A stretch of 48,364 nt of DNA from Nevskiaceae bacterium (GCA_004297005.1 SCVA01000030.1:1-48364), one strand, 5' to 3'. Shown: positions 24,519 through 33,307, numbered from the stretch's first letter. Made by a program: numbers and translations. The notes: a model not told the origin generated them from the sequence alone.

Positions 24519-25154
24519 TCAGCCCTTGGGTACCGCCACCGTGCGCAGGTAGGGCTTGATGGTCTTGTAGCCCTGTGGAAACAGCTTTCTGGCGTCTTCG
24601 TCCTTCACGCTGGGCACGATGATCGCGTCGTCGCCCGGCTTCCAGTTCACCGGCGTCGCCAGCTTGTACTGGTCGGTGAGCTGCAGGCTGTCGATCACCC
24701 GCAGGATCTCCTCGAAGTTGCGGCCGGTGGACGCCGGATAAGTGAGCGTCAGACGGATCTTCTTGTTGGGGTCGATCACGAACACGCTGCGCACGGTGAA
24801 GGTGTCGGAGGCGTTCGGATGGATCATGTCGTAGAGGTTGGCGACTTGCCGTTCCGGGTCGGCGATGATCGGGAAATTCACCGCCGTGCCCTGGGTTTCC
24901 TCAATGTCCTTGCTCCAGCCGATGTGGTCGGCGAGCGGGTCCACCGACAGCGCGATGGCCTTGACCTTGCGCTTGGCGAATTCGTCCTTGAGCTTGGCGG
25001 TGTAGCCCAGCTCGGTGGTGCACACCGGCGTGTAGTCGCGCGGGTGGCTGAAGAACACCACCCAGCTGCCCTGGGCCCAATCGTGGAACTTGATCGTGCC
25101 CTGGGTGGTTTCGGCAGTGAAATCGGGGGCGAGATCGCCCAGTCGTAAGGTCAT
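24519..25154 (-). CDS. Peroxiredoxin, 1-Cys (Prx6/AhpC-TSA) type
   Basis: A 211-residue thiol peroxidase that reduces H2O2 and organic peroxides. The peroxidatic cysteine lies in HPRDYTPVCTTELG (near residue 46); the conserved Arg region FTVRSVFVIDPNKKIRL follows. The C-terminal dimerisation domain with VNWKPGDDAIIVPSV is specific to the Prx6 group. I see no second cysteine in the resolving position, so it is probably a 1-Cys enzyme. AAGGAG precedes the ATG at 25154. Probably its own transcription unit, ended by the stem-loop downstream. Confidence 0.92.
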   Translation of the reverse strand: MTLRLGDLAPDFTAETTQGTIKFHDWAQGSWVVFFSHPRDYTPVCTTELGYTAKLKDEFAKRKVKAIALSVDPLADHIGWSKDIEETQGTAVNFPIIADPERQVANLYDMIHPNASDTFTVRSVFVIDPNKKIRLTLTYPASTGRNFEEILRVIDSLQLTDQYKLATPVNWKPGDDAIIVPSVKDEDARKLFPQGYKTIKPYLRTVAVPKG

Positions 25155-25221
25155 GGCTTGCTCCTTGTGTGCAGCTCCAGGGGGCAGCAGGTTGCGCCCG
25201 CGACCCAGCCGATACAAGGGA

Positions 25222-26637
25222 TTAGCTCAGAGCTTTTCGGCCATATCGCAGCGCGCCGGCCAGCAGCAGCGGCGCCAGCAGCAGACCACCCAGGCCGCCA
25301 CCACCGCCCTGACCACCACCCGGCGCGTCGGCGACGGTGGAGCCACCCGAGGAAGAGCTGGAGCCGGAACCGGTGCCGCTCTTGGCCGGCACCTGGCGGC
25401 CGAGATTGGCTGGGTCCAGCCAGGGACGCAGCGAGCCGCTGCTGCTGCCATCGCCGTTCCAGGCCGGGCCCAGGCGCGAGTAATACAGACTGGGCAGCGG
25501 CACCGCGTCGCAGTTGCTGGAGGCGCTGAGCACGCCCACCACCTTGCCGCCACCGACGAACAGCGCCGAGCCGGAGGAACCGGCCGACGCGGCTCCCAGT
25601 TCCGAGAGCATCTTCCACACCGGCAGGTCGCCGATCGACAGGCCCAGCACGGTGATCTGCGGCGGGCTGGAGCCCCAGACGATCTGCCGCGCCAGCCGGC
25701 CGCCGTGGTGGATGCCGGTCAGCTCGCCACTGGCGGGCTGGTCGCTGGCGTCGATGCCGGCCCAGTAGGGCTTGGCGCCCGCCGGCGGCGCGTCCTTGAG
25801 TTCCAGCAGCCAGACATCGCTGGACTCGGCGCGGTGATTGGCGCCGCTGCTGGTCTGCGGCGCGACGCTGCTGGCGGCGGCGAGATCGCTGCCGCAGGGG
25901 CTGACCGCGTTCCAGTACACCCGCAGCGAGGCCGCCGCCGCTTGCGCGTCGCCGCGCTGGCCGTTGAGCTCGCGGCAATGGCTGGCAGTGAGCAGATAAG
26001 GCCGGCCGTCCTGCAGGCTGTTGTTGACCAGGGTGGCGGTGCAGCCCACGGCATTGAGCACGGTGATCGCCACCACCGACTGCCCCCATTCCAGCGCCTC
26101 GTTCTGCGCCGAGCAGCTGAAGTTGATGGCGCAGGCGCTGCCGGCCTTGGCGCTGACCGCCGGCGCCGCCAGCGGATCGCGGAAGCCCGCCTGCAACTGG
26201 TCGATGCGCAGCGCGTAGCGGTTGGCGGCCAGTAGCGGCATGCGCGCGACCAGCGTCAGGCTGCTGCCCGGCTGCGGCAGGCTCCAGTAGTCCTCGCCCG
26301 CCAGGTCGGCGGCGGTGACCGTGCTGGCGCCGATCTCCAGGCTGGCCTGTTCCGGCAATTGCAGGGCGCTGGCATGAAACGCCAGGCTCTGTGCGCCCGG
26401 CACCTCCAGCTCCATGCGCCAGACCGCCTGCTCGCCTTCGCGGCTCCAGTGGCCGTCGCGGAGGGCGTCGATCGTCACCGGCCGGGCGATGGCGTAGCGC
26501 GCCGGCTCGGCGGCGGCCTGCGCCAGCTCGCGATCCCAGTCCACCGTGTAGGTCTCGGCCCGCGCGTCCAGCGCCAGTCCGGAAAGCAGCAGGCCCAAGC
26601 CCCAGTACCAGCGCTTGCTCTTGGTTTGGATGTCCAT
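25222..26637 (-). CDS. Secreted trypsin-like serine protease with GlyGly-CTERM-like tail
   Basis: A 471-residue exported protease. The signal peptide is at the N-terminus (WYWGLGLLLSGLALDARA). A beta-rich region of about 130 residues precedes the S1-type domain: CTATLVNN, catalytic His in LLTASHC, Asp in ESSDVWLLEL, and Ser in AGSSGSALF. This resembles lysyl-endopeptidase-like bacterial enzymes. The C-terminus has a Ser/Gly-rich spacer, then GGGQGGGGGLGGLLLAPLLL and a basic end, the plan of GlyGly-CTERM sorting signals processed by rhombosortase and linked to type II secretion. I chose ATG 26637, which follows GGGGAGA, over an upstream TTG at 26658. Confidence 0.82.
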   Translation of the reverse strand: MDIQTKSKRWYWGLGLLLSGLALDARAETYTVDWDRELAQAAAEPARYAIARPVTIDALRDGHWSREGEQAVWRMELEVPGAQSLAFHASALQLPEQASLEIGASTVTAADLAGEDYWSLPQPGSSLTLVARMPLLAANRYALRIDQLQAGFRDPLAAPAVSAKAGSACAINFSCSAQNEALEWGQSVVAITVLNAVGCTATLVNNSLQDGRPYLLTASHCRELNGQRGDAQAAAASLRVYWNAVSPCGSDLAAASSVAPQTSSGANHRAESSDVWLLELKDAPPAGAKPYWAGIDASDQPASGELTGIHHGGRLARQIVWGSSPPQITVLGLSIGDLPVWKMLSELGAASAGSSGSALFVGGGKVVGVLSASSNCDAVPLPSLYYSRLGPAWNGDGSSSGSLRPWLDPANLGRQVPAKSGTGSGSSSSSGGSTVADAPGGGQGGGGGLGGLLLAPLLLAGALRYGRKALS

Positions 26638-26716
26638 GTCCGTCTCCCCCGCCGTCAACCACGGCGCCTGACAACCACACTGAAGGACTGAACCAGGCCG
26701 CAGGGTGCGGCGCCGA

Positions 26717-28072
26717 TCAGCGTTGCGCCAGCGCGGAAGAACGGCTGTGGCGGCGGAAACGCAGGCTCAGCCCCAGCGCCGCCGCACCCAGGCCGGCGGT
26801 CAGTCCCCACCAGAGGCCGTCGGCGCCCAGCCCGAGCCCGAAGGCCAGGCTCCAGGCCACCGGCAGGCCCAGAAGCCAGTACGCCGCCAGGGTGATGAGC
26901 ATGGGGATGCGGGTGTCTTTCAAGCCACGCAGGGCGCCGTTGGCGGTGACCTGCAGACCGTCGAAGAACTGGAAGGCGCCCGCCAGCGCCAGGAAGCCGG
27001 CAGCCTGGGTCGCGATGGCCGGATCGCGGCTGTAGGCGGCGGCGATCAGGCCCCCGGCCAGCAGCATCAGGCTGGCGTTGAAGGCAGCATTGGCCACGCC
27101 CAGCAGCATGCCGCTGTAGCCGGCCAGACGTGCGGCGTCGGCGTCGCCGGCACCACGGAAGTAGCCGACCCGCACGGTGGTGGCAAAGCCGATGCCCATC
27201 GGGATCATGAAGGTCACCGAAGCGAAGTTGATCGCCACCTGGTAGGCGGCGATGGTCTGCTCGCCGATGCGCGCCATCAGCACCGACACCGCCACGAACA
27301 AGCCGGCCTCGGCGAGCAGGATGGCGCCGATCGGCAGGCCCAGGCGCAGCAGCTGGCGCCGCGCACCGGGCTCGAAGCCAGAGCCGGCAAACAGACGCAG
27401 CGGCCGTAAGTGGCGGTCGCTGCCGTAGTACCAGGCCAGGGTGCCGGCCATCACCAGGCAGGCCAGGCTGGTGGCAATGCCGGAGCCGACCACGCCCAGC
27501 GCCGGAATCGGCCCGGCACCGTAGATCAGCAGCCAGTTGAACAGGGCATTGGCGATCAGGCCAGCCAGCCCGGCGAGCATCACCGGCCGCGAGGCCTCCT
27601 GGCCCTCGGCGAGAAAGCGCAGCGCGAAGAACAGACAAAGGCCCAGCGAGGAACCGGCATAGGTGCGCAGATAGGCGATGGCCAGCTCGGCGGTCTCGGC
27701 CTCCAGCCCCAGCCGGTGCAACAGCGGTGCCGCCAGCAGCTGCACCAGCGCGAACCAGAGCAGCGCCACCAGCAGCGCCAGCCGCAGCAGACTACGGCCG
27801 AAGCGGCCCAGGGACTCCGGATCGGCGCCGGCGCCCCGCCGCTGCGAGACGATCGCCGAGGCGGCCATGAACAGGCCCATGAACAGCACGAAGGGCACGA
27901 CGTTGAGATTGGTGCTCACCGCCACTGCCGCCAGCTCCCGCGCGCCGAGGTGGCCAGCCATCACGGTGTCGGTGGCGCCCATGCCGACGCCGGCCAACTG
28001 CGCGGCGATCAGCGGCAGGGCGAGCTTGAGATTGGCGCGCATTTCGGCGCGGGCGGCGGGCGACAGCAACAC
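26717..28072 (-). CDS. MATE family efflux transporter (NorM-like)
   Basis: A 451-residue, twelve-helix inner-membrane antiporter that exports cationic drugs or metabolites using Na+ or H+. Typical segments are ALPLIAAQLAGVGMGATDTVMAGHLG at the start (split here only by reading; helix 1), the matching second-half motif LPIGAILLAEAGLFVAVSV, and QVAINFASVTFMIPMGIG. The GTG at 28072 follows GGAG (28079-28082), supporting that start. It stands alone, divergent from the Panacea-domain gene. Substrate is unknown. Confidence 0.9.
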   Translation of the reverse strand: MLLSPAARAEMRANLKLALPLIAAQLAGVGMGATDTVMAGHLGARELAAVAVSTNLNVVPFVLFMGLFMAASAIVSQRRGAGADPESLGRFGRSLLRLALLVALLWFALVQLLAAPLLHRLGLEAETAELAIAYLRTYAGSSLGLCLFFALRFLAEGQEASRPVMLAGLAGLIANALFNWLLIYGAGPIPALGVVGSGIATSLACLVMAGTLAWYYGSDRHLRPLRLFAGSGFEPGARRQLLRLGLPIGAILLAEAGLFVAVSVLMARIGEQTIAAYQVAINFASVTFMIPMGIGFATTVRVGYFRGAGDADAARLAGYSGMLLGVANAAFNASLMLLAGGLIAAAYSRDPAIATQAAGFLALAGAFQFFDGLQVTANGALRGLKDTRIPMLITLAAYWLLGLPVAWSLAFGLGLGADGLWWGLTAGLGAAALGLSLRFRRHSRSSALAQR

Positions 28073-28156
28073 GATGGGCTCCAGCGAGGGGCGCGCATTC
28101 TATCGGCCTCCACCAGGGCTATAGTTGGCTCTCGTCTTCCCCGGTCGCTGCCTGGC

Positions 28157-28804
28157 ATGCACTCCGCCCTCGCCGTCGCCAACCACCTGTTCGAGCGCGC
28201 CCAGCAGGCGCGGCTGCCGCTTACTGGCGGTCAATTGCAGTGCCTGTGCTACTTCGCTCACGGCCTGCGTCTGGCATTGGTCAACCTGCCCCTGCTCGAC
28301 GAGACCGTGCTCGCCGACCGCGACGGCATCAGCATTCCCAGCATCACCCGGCTGGGCTTGCACGGCAGCCGTCCGGTGCCCCAGTTGCTCGCCGAGGTGC
28401 GGCCCACCGCCGCCGGTCTGCTCGACGAGGTAGCCCCGGTGCTGGACCCGCAGGAGCCGGCGCTGACCACGGTGGATCTGGTCTGGAGCCGCTTCGGCCG
28501 CTTCAGCGCCTACGACCTGGGAGTGTTCGTGCGTAGCGCCGGTGGCCCCTGGGACGAGACCTGGAACCATCCCGACCGCGTCGATGGCCTGCTGAGCAGC
28601 GTCGCCAGCCAGCCGCTGGCCGCCGATGGTCGCGCGCTGCCGATCGCCAATTCGCTGATCCGCCGCTGGTTCCGCGAGCTGACCATCCAGGAGAGCCGCG
28701 ACCAGGCCAGCGCCGATGGCCTGGCGCCGACGGTGATGGCCCGCCATGTGCGGCCGGAGGACACGCTCAGTCTGGCGGCGGTGAAGAAGCTCCGCGCGCC
28801 CTGA
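28157..28804 (+). CDS. Panacea (DUF4065 / SocA-like) domain protein, orphan
   Basis: A 215-residue protein following the Panacea plan: AVANHLFERAQQ, then LTGGQLQCLCYFAHGLRLAL with the conserved Leu-x-Lys/Gln-Leu-x-Tyr-x-x-His core, IPSITRLGLHG, a long insertion, FSAYDLGVFVRSAGGPWDETW with the GPW motif, and a last helix ending RWFREL. Panacea proteins act as chaperone-like antitoxins for many unrelated toxins or as proteolytic adaptors (SocA). No toxin-like gene adjoins it: MATE is divergent on one side and the oxidoreductase fusion convergent on the other. The ATG has no strong RBS. Confidence 0.7.
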   Translation: MHSALAVANHLFERAQQARLPLTGGQLQCLCYFAHGLRLALVNLPLLDETVLADRDGISIPSITRLGLHGSRPVPQLLAEVRPTAAGLLDEVAPVLDPQEPALTTVDLVWSRFGRFSAYDLGVFVRSAGGPWDETWNHPDRVDGLLSSVASQPLAADGRALPIANSLIRRWFRELTIQESRDQASADGLAPTVMARHVRPEDTLSLAAVKKLRAP

Positions 28805-28859
28805 GCCGGGCCGGCTCCTGGGGCCGGTAACGCGGCGGTCGCCGTCGCTTTAACGGGTC

Positions 28860-31001
28860 CTAGCCGCGCCGCCAATCGTGGTAGCGCGCCACCAGCTTGA
28901 GCAGGCCTTCCGGCTTGTGCGCCTGCTTCCAGACGCCGGCGCTGTACTTCGCCGCCTCCGACCAGGTCGGGTAGACGTGGATGGTGCCGAGCAGCTGGTT
29001 CATGCCCAGACCGTGGCGCATCGCCAGGGTGAACTCGGCGAGCAGCTCGCCGGCATGGGCGCCGACCACGGTGGCGCCGAGGATGCGGTCCTTGCCGGGC
29101 ACGGTCAGCACCTTCACCCAGCCCTCGGCTTCGCCGTCGGCGATGGCACGGTCGAGATCGTCCAGGCCGTAGCGCGACAGCTCGTAGGCGATGCCCTTCT
29201 CCCGTGCTTCGGTTTCGTTGAGGCCGACCCGCGCCACTTCCGGCGCGGTGAAAGTGACCCAGGGCACCACCGAGTAGTCGATGCGGAAGCGCCCGCCGCG
29301 CAACCACAGCAGCGGCCCGAACAGCGCGTTCACCGCCGCGTACCAGGCGGTGTGGGCGGCGGTGTGGGTGAACTGGTAGGGCCCGCTGGCGTCGCCGCAG
29401 GCGTAGATGTTGGGAAAGCTGGTGCGACCGTAATCATCGACCTCGATGGTCTTGCCCAGTCTCAGGCCCAGCTCGCGCAGGCCGGTGCCGTCCAGCCGCG
29501 CGGCGCGGCCGACCGCGACCAGGATCCGGTCGAAGCCGATGCGCTCTCCGCGGCCTTCGCGCTCGCAGATCAGAAGCTTCTCACCCTCTTCGACGACCAC
29601 CGCCTTGGCGCGGGTGGCCAGCCGCAGATCGATGCCCTCGGCCGCGAAGCGCGCCTGCACCAGCGCCGAGACTTCCGGGTCTTCGCGGATCATCAGGCGC
29701 GGCAGCATCTCCACCTGGGTCACCTGCGCGCCCAGGCGGGCAAAGGCCTGCGCCAGCTCGCAGCCGATGGGCCCGCCGCCCAGCACCAGCAGGCGGCGCG
29801 GCAGTTCCTGGAGATTCCAGAGCGTGTCAGAGGTGAGATAGCCGGCCTCGGCCAGGCCGGGGATGGGCGGCACGAACGGCGCGGCGCCGGTGGCGAGCAC
29901 GATGTTGGGTGCGGTCAGGCGCTCGCCGTTGTCGAGTTCCACCGTCCAGGGGTCGATCAGCCGGGCGCTCGCCTGACGGCAGTCGACGCCCAGGCCCTGG
30001 TAGCGGGCCACCGAGTCGTGCGGCGCGATCTCCGCCACCGCCCGGCGCACGCGCGCCATCAGCGCCGGAAAATCCACCTCTGGCGCCGGCAGCCGCAGCC
30101 CGTAGTCGGCGGCGCGGCGCGCCTCGCTGGCGCTCTTGGCGGCCCGGATCAAGGCCTTGCTGGGCACGCAGCCGGTGTTCAGGCAGTCGCCGCCCATCTC
30201 GCCCTTTTCGATCAGCGTCACCTTGGCGCGCACGGCGGCGGCGATGTAGCTGCTGACCAGGCCGGCGGCACCGGCGCCGATCACGATCAGATTGCGGTCG
30301 AAGCGCCGTGGCCGCCGGTAGCCGCGATACGCCTGGCGCGCCTTCAGGGCGTCGATCAGCCGGCGTGCCAGCAGCGGCAACAGGCCGAGCAGCGCGAAGG
30401 CGCCGATCAGGCCGGGCGAAAGGATGCCGCGCAGGCTGCTGAGCTGCGACAGCTCGGTGCCGGCGTTCACGTAAGCGGCGGTGCCGAGCAGCATGCCGAG
30501 CTGGCTGACCCAGACATAGGTCCAGGTGCGGATGGTGGTCAGACCCATCACCAGATTGACCAGGAAGAACGGGAACACCGGTACCAGTCGCAGGGTGAAC
30601 AGATAGAACGCGCCCTCGCGTGCCACGCCGGCATTGATCGCCTTCAGCCGCTCGCCGTAGCGCGCCTGCAGGCTGTCGCGCAGCAGGTAGCGGGCGGCGA
30701 GAAAGGCCAGGGTCGCGCCGGCGGTGCTGGCGAAGCTCACCAGCAGCGTGCCCCAGCCCAGGCCGAACAGCGCGCCGGCCGCCAGGGTCAGCACCGCCGC
30801 GCCGGGGAAGCTCAGCGCGGTGACCAGCACATAGACCGCGAAGAAGCCGGCGGTGAAGGCCAGCGGCCGCGCCTCTTGCAAGGCTTCGAGGGCGCCACGC
30901 TGGGCTTTCAGCGCGTCGAGGCTCAGGTACTGGCCAAGGTCGAAGTGCAGCGCCAGCCCGACGGCGACGGCCAGAAGCAGCAACAGGGCGAGCTTGCGCA
31001 T
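28860..31001 (-). CDS. Fusion of TVP38/TMEM64 membrane domain and FAD disulfide oxidoreductase
   Basis: A 713-residue inner-membrane flavoprotein. Residues 1-215 are a TVP38/TMEM64 (DedA-superfamily) domain with several helices (FPGAAVLTLAAGALFG, LRLVPVFPFFLVNLVMG). Residues 240-713 form a lipoamide-dehydrogenase/mercuric-reductase-like enzyme: FAD site IGAGAAGLVSSYIAA, redox-active GGDCLNTGCVPSK, NAD site VLGGGPIGCELAQAF, second FAD motif YACGDASG, and the C-terminal dimer region with IHVYPTWSEAA containing the His/Glu pair. The fusion is known in databases, but its substrate is not settled. AAGGA precedes the start. There is no operon partner. Confidence 0.88.
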   Translation of the reverse strand: MRKLALLLLLAVAVGLALHFDLGQYLSLDALKAQRGALEALQEARPLAFTAGFFAVYVLVTALSFPGAAVLTLAAGALFGLGWGTLLVSFASTAGATLAFLAARYLLRDSLQARYGERLKAINAGVAREGAFYLFTLRLVPVFPFFLVNLVMGLTTIRTWTYVWVSQLGMLLGTAAYVNAGTELSQLSSLRGILSPGLIGAFALLGLLPLLARRLIDALKARQAYRGYRRPRRFDRNLIVIGAGAAGLVSSYIAAAVRAKVTLIEKGEMGGDCLNTGCVPSKALIRAAKSASEARRAADYGLRLPAPEVDFPALMARVRRAVAEIAPHDSVARYQGLGVDCRQASARLIDPWTVELDNGERLTAPNIVLATGAAPFVPPIPGLAEAGYLTSDTLWNLQELPRRLLVLGGGPIGCELAQAFARLGAQVTQVEMLPRLMIREDPEVSALVQARFAAEGIDLRLATRAKAVVVEEGEKLLICEREGRGERIGFDRILVAVGRAARLDGTGLRELGLRLGKTIEVDDYGRTSFPNIYACGDASGPYQFTHTAAHTAWYAAVNALFGPLLWLRGGRFRIDYSVVPWVTFTAPEVARVGLNETEAREKGIAYELSRYGLDDLDRAIADGEAEGWVKVLTVPGKDRILGATVVGAHAGELLAEFTLAMRHGLGMNQLLGTIHVYPTWSEAAKYSAGVWKQAHKPEGLLKLVARYHDWRRG

Positions 31002-31063
31002 GGGCGTCTTCCTTACAGGGAACTGGCATGCAGCTTACGGCCAGTTCGCTCGCCCGGATGCTG

Positions 31064-31096
31064 CTGGAACGCCGGCGTTCATGCTCCGGCGTCCAG
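31064..31096 (-). terminator. Stem-loop downstream of the PDZ-protein gene
   Basis: ACGCCGG (31069-31075) pairs with CCGGCGT (31086-31092), extended by CTGG/CCAG (31064-31067, 31093-31096) across one bulged base, with a ten-base loop. It lies about 43 bases after the PDZ gene stop and probably closes the sigma operon. No U-tract. Confidence 0.4.
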
Positions 31097-31138
31097 GGCG
31101 CGTCACTCCTGGTGTGGCGGCTTGCCCTGGTGCGGGCG

Positions 31139-32116
31139 CTATCCGGGCAGCGGCGGCTCCGGCACCCGGCCCTGCAGGCTGATCGCGGCGCCCTGGCGGA
31201 CGACCCCCAGAGTGAGCGGTGCCCTCGGTTCCAGGCTGAAGAACTGGTCCAGCAGATCCACCGGATTGCGTACCGGCTGGCCGTTGATGCTCTGGATCAC
31301 GTCGCCGCTCTTGAGCGCGGGCGCGCCTTCGATGACCGGTGGCGCCTTCACCACCAGCACACCCTCACGGGTCTTGAAATAGCCAGCCAGATCCTCGTCG
31401 AGGCGTGCCAACTGGAAGCCGGGGCCGCCTAGCGGACCGGCCATCAGGCGCCCGAACAGCGGGCCCGGCCGCGGTGGCGGCACTCCCCCCTCGGCCGGAA
31501 TTCTTGGCAGCAGCAGGTCGCCCCGCGGGCCGAAGCGCTCGATGTCGAAGTCCAGCGTCGTGGGGCCTTCCTGACGCTGGGCGACCACCGAGACGGTCTT
31601 GCGCTTGTCGCCGCGTTCCACCACCAGCGCCACGGTGGCGCCCGGTTCCAGTTCGCGCAGCGCCTGTCGCAGCGTGAGCCCGGGACCGGGGCGGGCGTCT
31701 TCCGCCAGCTCCAGCGATTGGCCGTTGGCGCTGAGGATCAGGTCGCCGCTCTGGATGCCGGCCTTCTCGGCGCCAGAGCCGGGGGTGACTCCGGTGACCA
31801 GCACGCCGCGCTGCCGACCTTTTTCCAGCGGGCCGGGCGCGATGCTGACGCCCAGCGCCGCTCGTCGCGGATCCACCAGCAGGCCCATGGCCTGGGAAAA
31901 CGGAGTGTCTTCGCCGAGCTGGCCCTGGATGCGTGCCAGTTCGCGGGCGGATTTCAGTAGCTGCTCGCGCGCGGCTCGCAGGTTCTGCTCGGCCTGCTGC
32001 AATTGCGCGCGCAGTTCCGCATTGGCGGCGGGATCGGTCGCGGTGGGCTTGGCCTGCGCCGGCGCCGTCAGGCTGGCGGCCAGCAGCAGGCCGGTGAGAA
32101 AGCGGGAAGTCTTCAT
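31139..32116 (-). CDS. Periplasmic protein with coiled coil and two PDZ domains
   Basis: A 325-residue exported protein. The signal peptide is FLTGLLLAASLTAPAQA. A short coiled coil follows (residues about 32-65, NAELRAQLQQAEQNLRAAR). The first PDZ domain is at about 85-180 (LGVSIAPG, GVLVTGVTPGSGAEKAG, GDLILSANGQSL). A Pro/Gly-rich segment leads to a second PDZ at about 230-320 (GVLVVKAPPVIEGAPALKSGDVIQSINGQPV). No protease domain is present. Third gene of the sigma operon, overlapping the anti-sigma stop. ATG 32116 has GGAG at suitable distance; a GTG at 32122 is an alternative. It may sense unfolded envelope proteins, by analogy with RseP/DegS PDZ domains. Confidence 0.78.
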   Translation of the reverse strand: MKTSRFLTGLLLAASLTAPAQAKPTATDPAANAELRAQLQQAEQNLRAAREQLLKSARELARIQGQLGEDTPFSQAMGLLVDPRRAALGVSIAPGPLEKGRQRGVLVTGVTPGSGAEKAGIQSGDLILSANGQSLELAEDARPGPGLTLRQALRELEPGATVALVVERGDKRKTVSVVAQRQEGPTTLDFDIERFGPRGDLLLPRIPAEGGVPPPRPGPLFGRLMAGPLGGPGFQLARLDEDLAGYFKTREGVLVVKAPPVIEGAPALKSGDVIQSINGQPVRNPVDLLDQFFSLEPRAPLTLGVVRQGAAISLQGRVPEPPLPG

Positions 32117-32118
32117 GT

Positions 32119-32670
32119 TCACAGCTCCAGAACTTCGGCCTCGGCGGTATCGCCGCCCAGGCCGGCGGTGGTCGTGGTGGTCATCGTGGCGGGCGTCAGT
32201 GTCGGCGCCTCATGGGCCGACACCAAGCGGTTGAGCAGACTGACCCGGCGCTGCCAGAGCACCTCCGCGGCGCGCTGGTCGGCACTAGGGTCGAAGGCGA
32301 GATCGCTGAGCTGCACGTCGAGCAGGGCGACGTCCCGCTGCAGGCCGGCGGCATTGCCTGCAAGGGCGCCGCTCCAGACTCCGGCTTCGGACTTCAGCAC
32401 CGCCAGGCGCTGTTCCAGCGCTTGCGACTGCTGGATCAGGCCGGCGACGGCGGTTGCCGGCGCTGCCCCCGCCGGGGCTGGCGACACGGGCGCGACCGGC
32501 AGGTTCAGCACCGCCAGCAACACCGAAGCCGCCAGCGCCAGGCCGCCGGCCCAGCGGCCACGCCGTCGCAGCGCCTCGCGTGCGTCCAGGCGCTGGCTCA
32601 GCCTTGCCCAGCCGCCGGGAGGCGGCGGTAGCTCGGGCAGTTCACTCAGGGATCGGGACAGATCGTTCAT
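32119..32670 (-). CDS. Single-span membrane protein, probable anti-sigma factor
   Basis: A 183-residue protein with a cytoplasmic N-terminus of about 40 residues (PPPPGGWARLSQRLDAREALRRR), one membrane helix (GGLALAASVLLAVLNLP) and a periplasmic part with a coiled coil (IQQSQALEQRLAVLKSEAG). There is no recognisable zinc anti-sigma motif. The call rests on architecture and position: its ATG begins one base after the sigma stop, and a PDZ protein follows. It presumably holds the sigma factor at the membrane until an envelope signal arrives. Confidence 0.65.
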   Translation of the reverse strand: MNDLSRSLSELPELPPPPGGWARLSQRLDAREALRRRGRWAGGLALAASVLLAVLNLPVAPVSPAPAGAAPATAVAGLIQQSQALEQRLAVLKSEAGVWSGALAGNAAGLQRDVALLDVQLSDLAFDPSADQRAAEVLWQRRVSLLNRLVSAHEAPTLTPATMTTTTTAGLGGDTAEAEVLEL

Positions 32671-32671
32671 C

Positions 32672-33307
32672 TCAACACTCGGTGGCGGCGGTCAGGGCCG
32701 CCGACGGTGGGGAAGGGGGGGCGTCCGGGGCCGCGCGAGCCGACGCCGGCTCGCTCACTACCCCTAGAAGCTCGCGCAGTCTCTGATGGGCGCGCGCCAA
32801 TTGCGACTTCGAGAAACTTTCGGTCTTGTTGTTCATCGCAGCGATCTCGGCATGGGTGTAGCCCTCGACGTGATACAGCCAGAGCACCGCCCGTGGTAGT
32901 GGTGGCAGCGCGCCAAGTGCCCGTTCGAGGTCCAGTTGGTGCACGTCGAAGCTGGGCACCAGATCGACTTCGGCCTCCGGCGCGAACAGCTCCAGGAAGC
33001 GCCGCTGCCCGCGTAGGTGCATCAGCGCCCGGCTCGCCGCCACCGCCCGCAACCAGTAGCCGAACGGCGACTCGCCGCGGAACTGGTGGATGCGCGTGAA
33101 GGCGTCGAGGAAGCTGTCCTGCATGAGGTCGGCGGCGGTGTCGGCGCAGTCCACCATACGCCGCAGCAGGGTGTAGACCGCGGTTTCGTAGCGGCGGTAG
33201 ATCAGGCCCTGGGCGACGCGTTCCCCGGCACGGGCTCGGGCCAGCCACTCGGCTTCGAGCGGCTGGGCAAATCCGGTGGCGGGCTTGGAATCCTTGTCCA
33301 TGTTCAT
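32672..33307 (-). CDS. ECF-type RNA polymerase sigma factor (envelope-linked operon)
   Basis: A 211-residue sigma factor. Region 2 is RARAGERVAQGLIYRRYETAV through DLMQDSFLDAFTRIHQF (about residues 25-90). Region 4 holds LPPLPRAVLWLYHVEGYTHAEIAAM and ends SKSQLARAHQRLREL (about 130-185). The region-4 turn is unusually long (MNNKTESFSK), as in some ECF subfamilies. A proline/alanine-rich C-terminal tail follows. First gene of the operon with the anti-sigma-like and PDZ genes; autoregulation is likely but no -35/-10 pair was identified. Divergent from cysH. An alternative ATG is at 33301. Confidence 0.85.
   Translation of the reverse strand: MNMDKDSKPATGFAQPLEAEWLARARAGERVAQGLIYRRYETAVYTLLRRMVDCADTAADLMQDSFLDAFTRIHQFRGESPFGYWLRAVAASRALMHLRGQRRFLELFAPEAEVDLVPSFDVHQLDLERALGALPPLPRAVLWLYHVEGYTHAEIAAMNNKTESFSKSQLARAHQRLRELLGVVSEPASARAAPDAPPSPPSAALTAATEC

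Noticed and set aside
26638..26658. TTG start for the serine protease
   Set aside because: The ATG at 26637 has a good GGGGAGA site and places the signal peptide normally.
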